Source: Nitrosococcus halophilus Nc 4
Lineage (GTDB): Bacteria; Pseudomonadota; Gammaproteobacteria; Nitrosococcales; Nitrosococcaceae
Length of the DNA stretch: 64,000 nucleotides
Reading direction: 5' to 3'
NCBI RefSeq assembly: GCF_000024725.1
Contig: NC_013960.1
Location: forward strand, 2,032,001-2,096,000
Numbering within the stretch: the stretch's first letter is position 1; every line of letters starts with the position of its first letter. Positions 33,774 to 40,214 of this stretch are shown here, piece after piece. Below the pieces are notes generated by a model that worked only from the letters and a program-made list of their open reading frames with translations, was not told the DNA's origin and did not search any database. The position numbers were made by a program, and so were the translations under genes.

Positions 33774-33863
33774 ACCTCCTCATTATAACATGCGGGGTCA
33801 GTACGAATTGGTATCATTGCGGTCATGCATCTTAGGCAGCGGCCGGGTTATTGGAAATCACGC

Positions 33864-33915
33864 ACCTAACTCGGCGCTCAATTCGGATGCCTCCTTCGTC
33901 GGCGCTGGTAGTGAT
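33864..33915 (+). other. attC recombination site of cassette 3, right half lost
   Basis: ACCTAAC (33864-33870) is the exact complement of GTTAGGT at the left end of cassette 3 (30467-30473). It is followed by TCGGCGCTCAATTCGGATGCC, a typical L'' arm, and a partly complementary GGCGC. No GTTRRRY core follows before the peptide-locus repeat begins at about 33935, so the right half appears deleted. Confidence 0.65.
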
Positions 33916-33944
33916 AGATCCTTCCATCATTCCCCCTTATCCTC

Positions 33945-33968
33945 CCTTCTCCCGCCAGGGGAGAAGGG
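33945..33968. repeat. Palindromic repeat CTTCTCCC/GGGAGAAG, copy 3
   Basis: Identical to the copy at 27829-27852, and followed by the same sequence up to the peptide stop codon (GATTAGACGAT). Confidence 0.75.
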
Positions 33969-33991
33969 AGGGAAGGGAACACTGAAAGGGA

Positions 33992-34215
33992 TTAGACGAT
34001 TTTGGAACCGAAAATTTTTCGGTGCTTGCCCAACAGGTTGCAGCTCCCGTGCCAAGTAGGTGATCGAGAAGGGGGTGGGTTGGTTAAGTTATGATTTAAT
34101 AAAGATTATATCTTATTTCAAGATATTTCTTCCTCACTTAATGGAAGAGGGATGTTTAGAAAGTTGGTTTGATGGCAACAATAAAGGCGGGATGTTTGTT
34201 GAGTGGTAGCTTTTT
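33992..34215 (-). pseudogene. Deletion scar of a peptide gene with flanks retained
   Basis: The 3' end of the peptide gene (ATTAGACGAT, ending at 34000) is joined directly to TTTGGAACCG, which in copies 1 and 2 lies upstream of the start codon. About 330 bases, including the whole coding region and its ribosome-binding site, are missing. The leader hairpin (34007-34023), the sigma-54 promoter (34039-34054) and about 160 bases of the upstream repeat remain. It is a fifth locus of the family that has lost its gene cleanly. Confidence 0.8.
34039..34054 (-). promoter_or_regulatory. Sigma-54 -24/-12 promoter retained at the deletion scar
   Basis: The minus strand reads TGGCAC-GGGAG-CTGCA, as at copy 2. 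With the peptide gene deleted it would drive transcription towards attC3 and the parE remnants. Confidence 0.65.
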
Positions 34216-34262
34216 AATGGGAGTGAATTTCATCGTTATACAGCAGGTCGACTAGACAAATC

Positions 34263-34700
34263 ATGAAGAAACAAACACGGGAATTTCTCTTGAAGGAATA
34301 CTCGCACTTACGGGGTGAGGTCTTGGAAACCTTGAAAGAGATACCCGCTAACGAGAAGTGGGCCTTAGTGACTAGCGGTGTGTTTTGGGCTTGGTTGGCG
34401 GCGTTTCCGGATCGCGGAAGCTTTATCCCTGCCGCCGCGTGGGTTCCTGTTGTGCTGACTTTTTTGCTGTTCCTTCGCTGGCGTGCCATAGAGAGAAAAT
34501 TTGAAACATACAGGACATATCTATTACGGCTAGAAACTGCGTTCGAGTTAGAAGGGTTTGGCTGGGAGTACCATATCCAAAGTGCAGGAAAACATGAGTT
34601 TCGATATTACGGCTGGGGATTTTGGTGCCTTCTATTTGCTGGAAATGTCTTTCTCGCTATTTGGGCAAGCTGTCATGTCGAGGAGGCAGGTTTTGCCTAG
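34263..34700 (+). CDS. Small membrane protein, unknown function
   Basis: A 145-aa protein with a basic N-terminus (KKQTREFLLKEYSHLRGEVL), a first membrane hairpin about residues 35-75 (WALVTSGVFWAWLAAF and AAWVPVVLTFLLFLRW), and a last membrane helix near FWCLLFAGNVFLAIWASC. No family was recognised. A GTTATAC-like site at 34233 precedes it, but no matching box follows, so it is not called a cassette. It lies between the deletion scar and a broken acetyltransferase gene. Confidence 0.65.
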   Translation: MKKQTREFLLKEYSHLRGEVLETLKEIPANEKWALVTSGVFWAWLAAFPDRGSFIPAAAWVPVVLTFLLFLRWRAIERKFETYRTYLLRLETAFELEGFGWEYHIQSAGKHEFRYYGWGFWCLLFAGNVFLAIWASCHVEEAGFA

Positions 34701-34751
34701 TAGTATGCTCTAAGGCTGCTGTGGAGTTTTATCGTTGGTCTCGAAAACCAT

Positions 34752-35085
34752 GAACATCATTTACGCTCACGACCTGAAGCTAGGGGCCTGGGTGTAGGGC
34801 ACCTCTAAAAATCCAAAAACTCGGAGACTTTTTTCTCATAAGTAGTTGATTTAATGAGCACCAGAATTTTAAAAAAGCAATTTTTAGAGGTGCCCTGTAG
34901 GCAAACAGCTCGCTATGCGGCTTGTTGAAGAAGGGGTATGCCTAGGCTATTCTGCTATGTTGCTTGACACACTAGAAAGACTGAAAGCGGCTATAGTCCT
35001 CTATGAGTCGATTGGATTTGTCCCAACGAAGCCATACTACCAGAATCCACTTCCGGGTGTGCTGTATTGGAAGCTAGAGCTGTGA
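34752..35085 (+). pseudogene. GNAT acetyltransferase remnant interrupted by a MITE
   Basis: Acetyl-CoA-binding motif A is visible as RPEARGLGVG before 34796 and KQLAMRLVEEG after 34900. Then come MLLDTLERLKAAIVLYESIG and the typical end NPLPGVLYWKLEL. A 99-bp MITE lies inside motif A, and the N-terminal half of the gene is not recognisable upstream. The protein cannot be made. Its stop overlaps the SelW-like gene start (GTGA), so the two were once coupled. Confidence 0.78.
34797..34895. repeat. MITE inside the GNAT remnant
   Basis: 99 bp with terminal inverted repeats GGGCACCTCTAAAAAT and ATTTTTAGAGGTGCCC, flanked by TGTA on both sides (34793-34796 and 34896-34899). Removing it and one TGTA restores the acetyltransferase frame. 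Confidence 0.8.
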
Positions 35086-35378
35086 GGAAAAATAATAAAG
35101 TCGAAATTCGCTACTGCACTCAATGCCGTTGGCTGCTGCGGGCCGCTTGGATGGCCCAGGAGCTATTAACCACTTTCGATCAAGAAATTTCAGAACTAAC
35201 GTTACGGCCCGTAACGGGTGGCGTTTTCGAGATACTGGCAAACGGCAAGCTCATTTGGTCACGGAAAGAAGCGGGGCGTTTTCCTGAAATTACCGAGCTC
35301 AAGCAACTGGTTCGAGACCAAATCGCTCCCGATAAGGATCTCGGCCATGCAGATAGGAAAGGTTCGCAATCCCATTGA
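35082..35378 (+). CDS. SelT/SelW/SelH-family (Rdx) protein
   Basis: A 98-aa thioredoxin-like protein with the CxxC redox motif in IRYCTQCRWLLRAAWMAQEL near the N-terminus and the family end GRFPEITELKQLVRDQIAPD. In eukaryotic relatives one cysteine is selenocysteine; here both are ordinary Cys codons. The GTG at 35082 overlaps the stop of the broken acetyltransferase gene. Earlier in-frame codons belong to that gene's end. It may act in thiol redox control; substrates are unknown. Confidence 0.85.
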   Translation: MRKNNKVEIRYCTQCRWLLRAAWMAQELLTTFDQEISELTLRPVTGGVFEILANGKLIWSRKEAGRFPEITELKQLVRDQIAPDKDLGHADRKGSQSH

Positions 35379-35463
35379 GCTAGGGTTCGTGTGCTGCCCC
35401 TACATTACACGCTCCTACCCTTACATCAGATTTTCCCCTCATCTTCCCTTCTCCCGCTAGGGG

Positions 35464-36772
35464 CTGAGGTATAGACGGATAAAAGGGAATTGTTTAATTA
35501 AGAAACAAGTGGTTGCAAGAATAGAAGGAGTAGACAGGCACGGAGACATCTGATCTCATACGGGTCACGATTAAAAACCGAAGAGAGGTTGTTCCCGTGC
35601 CTGTGAAAAAGATCTTACACCGGATGTTGTCGGAGATCATGCATTTAAAACGCTTGTGGACGTTGGTGTTGTTGGTGGAGACGGTCTTGGAGACGAAGCG
35701 GTTATCGGTAACCCAACTGGGTCGGTCATTGAAGTTACCGATTCAAGAGCGCAGTGGGATACGGCGGTCGGACCGATTTATGGGGAATAAGTACGTCCAA
35801 GCCCAAAGCAAAGCGGTGTATGAGGCGTTAGTCAAGCAGCTGGTGGGAAACAAACGGCGGCCGTGGATACTGGTAGATTGGAGTCATCTACCGAACACAG
35901 ACTTGTATGTATTGCGGGCAGCATTAGTGGCGCCGGGACGGGCGTTGACCCTGTATGAGACGGTCCATGCGCAATCGCAGCAGGGGAATGAGCGCGTGCA
36001 GCGAGCTTTTTTAAAGACGCTCAAGGCGTTGTTACCGGCGGCGAGTCGGCCCGTGATTATCACGGACGCCGGATTTCATAACCCCTGGTTTAAGCAAATT
36101 GTGAGTTATGGCTGGGATTACGTAGGCCGGATCCGGGGGCGAAAATCCTACCGACCGGTGGGGGAGCGGGAATGGCGGCCCTGCCGAGAATTATGGGCGC
36201 AAGCCAGTGGCCGAGCGAAGGCACTCGGAGCGGTAGAGATGTGTCGTAAGAACCCGTTAAAGAGTAGGTTCTATTTGTTCAAAGGAAAAGCCCGGGGTCG
36301 GCATGGCAAGTCGATAGCCGAATACCGTCTGGCGGCGAAGGAGCCGTGGTTGTTGGCCAGCTCCTTGTGCGGTCGTCAATCGGCCAAGCGCGTGGTGAAA
36401 CTCTATCGTACGCGGATGCAGATTGAAGAAGGGTTCCGGGATTTGAAAAGTCCAGCCTATGGCTTCAGTTTTAATCTGGCCTATAGTCGTGACCCGCACC
36501 GCATTGAGGTGTTGCTGTTGATTGCGGCTTTGGCAGGCATGGTGGCCTGGGCCGTGGGTTGGCTGACAGAGCGGCAACAATTACATTATCAGTTTCAGGC
36601 CAATTCGATAAAACATCGGCGCGTGCTCTCTCTATTCTATCTAGGCTGCCAAGTAATTCGACGAAAAGTAGGGGTAATCGTAAGTGAACAAAGTCTCCGT
36701 GAGGTTTTCGATGCTATCGAAAATGAAGGATGCCCCCCATGAAACAGGGCTGTTTATGCGTCTATCCTACAG
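35464..36772 (+). mobile_element. IS4-family insertion sequence with 9-bp target duplication
   Basis: 1309 bp. Ends are CTGAGGTATAGACGGATAAA at the left and the complement of CTGTAGGATAGACGCATAAA at the right. CGCTAGGGG is duplicated at 35455-35463 and 36773-36781. The target is the CTTCTCCC palindrome downstream of peptide copy 4, which is now split in two. Confidence 0.9.
35597..36742 (+). CDS. IS4-family transposase
   Basis: A 381-aa DDE transposase. Visible are WILVDWSHLPN (first Asp), VIITDAGFHNPWF (second Asp), and YRTRMQIEEGFRDLK, the Y-(2)-R-(3)-E-(6)-K signature of the IS4 family. The gene is complete and the element has intact ends with a clean duplication, so it was probably acquired recently and may still be active. 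Confidence 0.93.
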   Translation: MPVKKILHRMLSEIMHLKRLWTLVLLVETVLETKRLSVTQLGRSLKLPIQERSGIRRSDRFMGNKYVQAQSKAVYEALVKQLVGNKRRPWILVDWSHLPNTDLYVLRAALVAPGRALTLYETVHAQSQQGNERVQRAFLKTLKALLPAASRPVIITDAGFHNPWFKQIVSYGWDYVGRIRGRKSYRPVGEREWRPCRELWAQASGRAKALGAVEMCRKNPLKSRFYLFKGKARGRHGKSIAEYRLAAKEPWLLASSLCGRQSAKRVVKLYRTRMQIEEGFRDLKSPAYGFSFNLAYSRDPHRIEVLLLIAALAGMVAWAVGWLTERQQLHYQFQANSIKHRRVLSLFYLGCQVIRRKVGVIVSEQSLREVFDAIENEGCPP

Positions 36773-36811
36773 CGCTAGGGGAGAAGGGAGGGAAGGGAAC
36801 ACTGAAGGGGA

Positions 36812-37102
36812 TTAGACGATAAACCCGCCTACATTTACATTGTTCTGAGCATGTTGGTTCTGGGTGTTGGTGTTGTGCACATTAGCGACCCCGAAGTTAG
36901 CCACGTTATTGCCCACGGCATTTTCAAGGCCCTGGAACTGAGAAATCGCCTGAGTGGGATTTACCTGGGTGAACCAATCCCCCATGGGTCCCCAGTAAAG
37001 GCTCCGGCTCTCAAAGGCCCGCATACCGCCGCGGACGGAAGTCATAGCAGTAGGGTCGAGGGTTTTGCTCTCGGCCAAGTCAGCGATAACGAGTTTGCTC
37101 AT
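36812..37102 (-). CDS. Double-glycine-leader Asn/Gln-rich small protein, copy 4
   Basis: A 96-aa protein nearly identical to copy 2; it has VRGG at the cleavage site and a Trp in place of Arg in the GDRF segment. The frame extends to 37141, but AAAGGAGA and the conserved leader place the start at 37102. Upstream homology stops at about 37152, before the leader hairpin and sigma-54 promoter. This copy has therefore lost the family promoter. Its downstream palindrome is split by the IS4 element. It may be silent or use another promoter. Confidence 0.78.
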   Translation of the reverse strand: MSKLVIADLAESKTLDPTAMTSVRGGMRAFESRSLYWGPMGDWFTQVNPTQAISQFQGLENAVGNNVANFGVANVHNTNTQNQHAQNNVNVGGFIV

Positions 37103-37224
37103 GGGTGTGTTCTCCTTTAAATTGAAAGTTGGGTTGTTCATTAAGCTTTAAATAAAGATGGCATTTTTTCAGTATTCAGTAAAAATCTATAAAAATCATA
37201 GTTCGGTTAAAGGGGGATCAGGTA

Positions 37225-37521
37225 ATGGCATTTAGTGAAGCGTTGGTTCAAGCAGTGTGGGAACAGAAAAGTCGAGTCGTTTCCGATCAGGACCCCAATC
37301 TGTGGCGAAAGGATGAATGTGGCGCCTGGGTACGGCGCGACCACTATGGAAATCGCGATTCAGAATTTGGCTGGGAGATTGATTACATCACTCCGGGGGG
37401 GCCCGAGGAGCCCGCTAACCTCCGGGTGTTGCAATGGGAAAACTATGTCGCCGGTGGGGTCGGCCATGTGGTGTGTAAAATTACTGCCGATAGGGGTGGG
37501 ATAAAAAATAGGCCGGCTTAA
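37225..37521 (+). CDS. HNH-like small protein with degenerate catalytic site
   Basis: A 98-aa protein with the layout of small HNH-type proteins: DPNLWRKDECGAWVRRDHYG, GNRDSEFGWEIDYITPGG, and NLRVLQWENYVAGG. In functional HNH nucleases the segment after WEID normally has His (WEIDHI); here it is Tyr, and the final N/H position is also altered. It may be inactive or serve only for binding. GGGGGATCAGGTA ahead of the ATG provides a ribosome-binding site. It is divergent from peptide copy 4. Confidence 0.65.
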   Translation: MAFSEALVQAVWEQKSRVVSDQDPNLWRKDECGAWVRRDHYGNRDSEFGWEIDYITPGGPEEPANLRVLQWENYVAGGVGHVVCKITADRGGIKNRPA

Positions 37522-37540
37522 ACGGGTACCGTTTTGGAAG

Positions 37541-38686
37541 CTAGGGTTTTAACCCGGATCCCAAGGCCACCCCGATAAAGGTGGCAGTGGCATAGCCCAG
37601 GGTGCCGCAAAGGATCGCTGGAATGACCAAAGGGTCCCAACGGCGGGCTGCCGCCATTGCAACGGCGGTTGTCGGGCCTCCCATGTTGGCATTGGAGGCG
37701 ACCACCATTTCCGGCAGGCTGAGTTTGAAGAGTTTGCCGCCAATCAAAAGGGTCATCAGGTGGATGGCAAGAATCAGTCCTGCAAACCCAAATAACACCG
37801 GCCCCACCGTTAAAACGACGGTGATGTTGGCACTGGCGCCAATGGCGGCAAAGAAAACCTGCATGAGTATAAGGCCCAGTTCATGGGCACCTTCCAATTT
37901 TGCCATCTGGCGGGGAAGCAAGGTCGCCAGCGTAACGGTGAGGGCGGTCAGGATGAGGATGCCGCTACCCGACCCACCCAGTTCTGCTTCCAAGGTAAAG
38001 CTAATGGCGCAGATTAGGCTGCTAAGAGCAAGCCCAGTGATGAGGGAGGAGAGATGCAGGCGGGGGGGCGGGGGAGGCTCCAAAGTCAATGCACCCTCTA
38101 GGGAGGAGGTGTCCCTGAGGAGAGGGGTCGGATACCATGTCTGGAGCCAACGAAGCGAGGGCAACGTAAATAGCAGCAGGAAATAGAGAGTCATCATCAG
38201 ATTGTCGGCTGCGATACCGGCGGTGAGCAAGTCACCGGTACGTAATCCTACCGCCTCGGCGGCTCCCATGTAGTTCATTGAGCCGCCAATATAAGTGGCG
38301 CTGAAAATAGCCGCCAGTTGCCAACCCTGTTCCCCTAAGGGAATCAAATGAAAGGCGGCGATGGTGCCCATCACTGTGCCTAAGGCGCCCAGGGCAAAGG
38401 CTATTAGGGTCGCCCCGGATTCATGGACGATACGGCGTAGATCGGCGGAAAACAGCAGCAAGGGAATAGCAAGTGGCACCAGGTAGGTCCAGACGGTGTC
38501 GTAAACGGGGGCAGCCGCCGGGATGACCCTTAAATTGGATAGGGCAAAGGTCGTGAGCAAGGTAATGACCGCCCCGGAGAACCGGGCTCCGAGAGCCGTG
38601 CGTTCTCCCCAGGTGCCCAGGGCAGCGGCAGTGAGCAGGATAGCCCAAAGGGCCCAGGTATTATCCGCTGTGATTAGGGCATCCAT
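37541..38686 (-). CDS. DUF819-family membrane protein
   Basis: A 381-aa protein with about 10-11 membrane helices. Family features are the early ALGTWGERTALGARFSGAVI, the ATYIGGSMNYMGAAEA segment, and the matching second-half SNANMGGPTTAVAMAAA. The duplicated halves with GGxxN/GGP motifs suggest a carrier-like fold. Such proteins are annotated as YjcL-like or DUF819 and the substrate is not established. It marks the return to core genes after the island. Confidence 0.83.
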   Translation of the reverse strand: MDALITADNTWALWAILLTAAALGTWGERTALGARFSGAVITLLTTFALSNLRVIPAAAPVYDTVWTYLVPLAIPLLLFSADLRRIVHESGATLIAFALGALGTVMGTIAAFHLIPLGEQGWQLAAIFSATYIGGSMNYMGAAEAVGLRTGDLLTAGIAADNLMMTLYFLLLFTLPSLRWLQTWYPTPLLRDTSSLEGALTLEPPPPPRLHLSSLITGLALSSLICAISFTLEAELGGSGSGILILTALTVTLATLLPRQMAKLEGAHELGLILMQVFFAAIGASANITVVLTVGPVLFGFAGLILAIHLMTLLIGGKLFKLSLPEMVVASNANMGGPTTAVAMAAARRWDPLVIPAILCGTLGYATATFIGVALGSGLKP

Positions 38687-38783
38687 CCAGTGACTGTTCT
38701 AAGCTTGTCTAACGAAATCATTTTTGTAACTACTGTAAAGAAATTCTCTTGATGCTACAAACCGATCTTGACGCCTACATGCC

Positions 38784-40214
38784 ATGCTGGAGTTGATTGC
38801 AAAGCGATTTAAAAGCGTTCCCTCTCCGGTTGATTTTTGGTCCCTGCGCCTAGTGGAGGATCGGCATCAGCGGTTGGGGGTGCGGCAGGACGTGTTGCAG
38901 CCCATCACTCACCGCCATGGCCTAGGCGCTTGTATTACCGTCATGGACCAAGGGGGCCTGGGTTATGCCGCGACCAGCGATCTCAGCGCCACCGGGTTAG
39001 CGGAAGCCTTTCGGCGCGCCACGGCCTGGGCAAAACGCACGGCTAACACCCGTCTTTTATCTCCTGAGCATATCATTTGGCCCCCTCAATCCGGGCAGTA
39101 CCGCACGCCGGTAGAGCAATCCTGGGAATCCTTGAACTTGGGTGCCAAAATCGAGTTGTTGCAGGACACCTGCCGGCGTTTGAAAATCACGGATGCTATC
39201 GTGGATTGGTCGGCCGCCCTCAGTTACCGAGCCAGTGAAGTATTGTTCCTCACCAGTGCCGGGGCTGAAATCACCCAGTCTTTTTATTACCTGATGCCTG
39301 AGCTTAGAGCGGTAGCCAATGCGGGCAGTGAGACCCAGATTCGAAGTTATGGCGATGACCATGCCCGCCAGGGAGGATTGGAACATCTTGACCGCTTAGG
39401 GTTTTTTAACGCCCCCAAGCGGGTGGCGGAAGAGGCGTTGCAATTACTCCTGGCGCCGAACTGCCCCTCTGGCCGGATGGAGCTACTGCTGTTGCCCGAG
39501 CAGATGATGCTGCAGATCCATGAGAGTATCGGGCATCCGCTGGAGCTGGATCGGATTCTTGGGGATGAGCGCAACTATGCCGGAAGCAGTTTTGTGACCC
39601 TGGATATGTTTGGAACCTATCCCTATGGCTCAGCACTGTTGAATGTGACCTTCGACCCTCGCTGCGCCACCCAGTTGGCAAGCTACCGGTTCGATGACGA
39701 GGGAAGCCTGGCCGAACGTGCCTATGTGATTAAGAAGGGTATTTTGAAGCGCCCCCTAGGGGGGTTGATATCCCAGAACCGTGCTAACCTGTCAGGGGTG
39801 GCGAATGCCCGGGCTTGTGATTGGAATCGGCCGCCCATCGACCGCATGGCCAATCTCAATCTAGAACCGGGTGACAGCACCCTGGAGCAGCTGATTAGCC
39901 AGGTCGAGTATGGGGTACTTATGGACACGAACCGTTCCTGGTCCATTGATGATAGCCGTAATAAGTTCCAGTTTGGCTGTGAATATGGTCGTTTGATCCG
40001 TAATGGTGAACTTGGAGAAGTGGTCAAGAACCCTAATTATCGTGGCATTTCCGCCACCTTTTGGCGCGCTCTCTCGGGGGTGGGGGATGTCGGTACCGTT
40101 GAGCTGATGGGAACACTCAATTGTGGCAAGGGGGAACCTAACCAGGCCATCTACGTGGGCCATGCCTCTCCCGCCTGCCTATTCACTGCTGTGGATGTCT
40201 TTGGGGGAGTCTGA
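38784..40214 (+). CDS. tldD: TldD-like metalloprotease subunit
   Basis: TldD and TldE form a heterodimeric zinc protease that degrades unfolded or leader peptides; in Escherichia coli it matures microcin B17 and the CcdA antitoxin. The 476-aa protein has the zinc motif HESIGHPLELD (HExxxH, about residue 250) and a C-terminal Cys-containing segment (LMGTLNCGKGEPNQ). It is followed directly by its partner at 40215. It may be a second, divergent TldD pair rather than the main one. It lies about 1.7 kb from peptide copy 4; any link to the peptides is only a hypothesis. Confidence 0.87.
   Translation: MLELIAKRFKSVPSPVDFWSLRLVEDRHQRLGVRQDVLQPITHRHGLGACITVMDQGGLGYAATSDLSATGLAEAFRRATAWAKRTANTRLLSPEHIIWPPQSGQYRTPVEQSWESLNLGAKIELLQDTCRRLKITDAIVDWSAALSYRASEVLFLTSAGAEITQSFYYLMPELRAVANAGSETQIRSYGDDHARQGGLEHLDRLGFFNAPKRVAEEALQLLLAPNCPSGRMELLLLPEQMMLQIHESIGHPLELDRILGDERNYAGSSFVTLDMFGTYPYGSALLNVTFDPRCATQLASYRFDDEGSLAERAYVIKKGILKRPLGGLISQNRANLSGVANARACDWNRPPIDRMANLNLEPGDSTLEQLISQVEYGVLMDTNRSWSIDDSRNKFQFGCEYGRLIRNGELGEVVKNPNYRGISATFWRALSGVGDVGTVELMGTLNCGKGEPNQAIYVGHASPACLFTAVDVFGGV

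Larger units (their letters stand above)
32663..33813 (-). mobile_element. IS630-family element, flanked by TCAT
   Basis: 1151 bp inserted near the 3' end of parE. TCAT occurs at 32659-32662 and 33814-33817, and collapsing one copy restores the parE frame. Short imperfect ends (ACCATTTC at the left, complement of ACCAATTC at the right) are seen. A TA pair also touches both ends, so the classical TA duplication of IS630 cannot be fully excluded. Its transposase is in two overlapping frames. Confidence 0.75.
30753..33869 (+). pseudogene. ParE/RelE-family toxin gene split in three by two insertion sequences
   Basis: Fragment 1 (30753-30893) encodes MKPCWFHPEALAEADEAVAF and ends RIRRNP. Fragment 2 (32562-32662) encodes LIYRRIEGEVRKCRILRFPY and ends NDRIEVI. 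Fragment 3 (about 33818-33869) encodes AVMHLRQRPGYWKSRT and a TAA stop. Joining them across the IS200/IS605 element and the IS630 element restores a single frame of about 98 aa, the normal ParE length. It has the RFPYGVIYRV core and the RxPGYW end. Only the first 47 residues can be made now, so the toxin is dead. The stop overlaps the ACCTAAC box of attC3. Confidence 0.88.

Noticed and set aside
34233-34700. The 145-aa membrane protein as a fourth integron cassette
   Set aside because: GTTATAC precedes the gene, but no complementary GTATAAC box or palindrome follows the stop.
16322-37102. The peptides as lanthipeptides, thiopeptides or other heavily modified RiPPs
   Set aside because: The cores have no cysteine, and no modification enzyme (LanM, YcaO, radical SAM) lies in the window.
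27838-37150. CRISPR array from the repeated short palindromes
   Set aside because: The palindromes are kilobases apart at gene ends, with no regular spacers and no cas genes.
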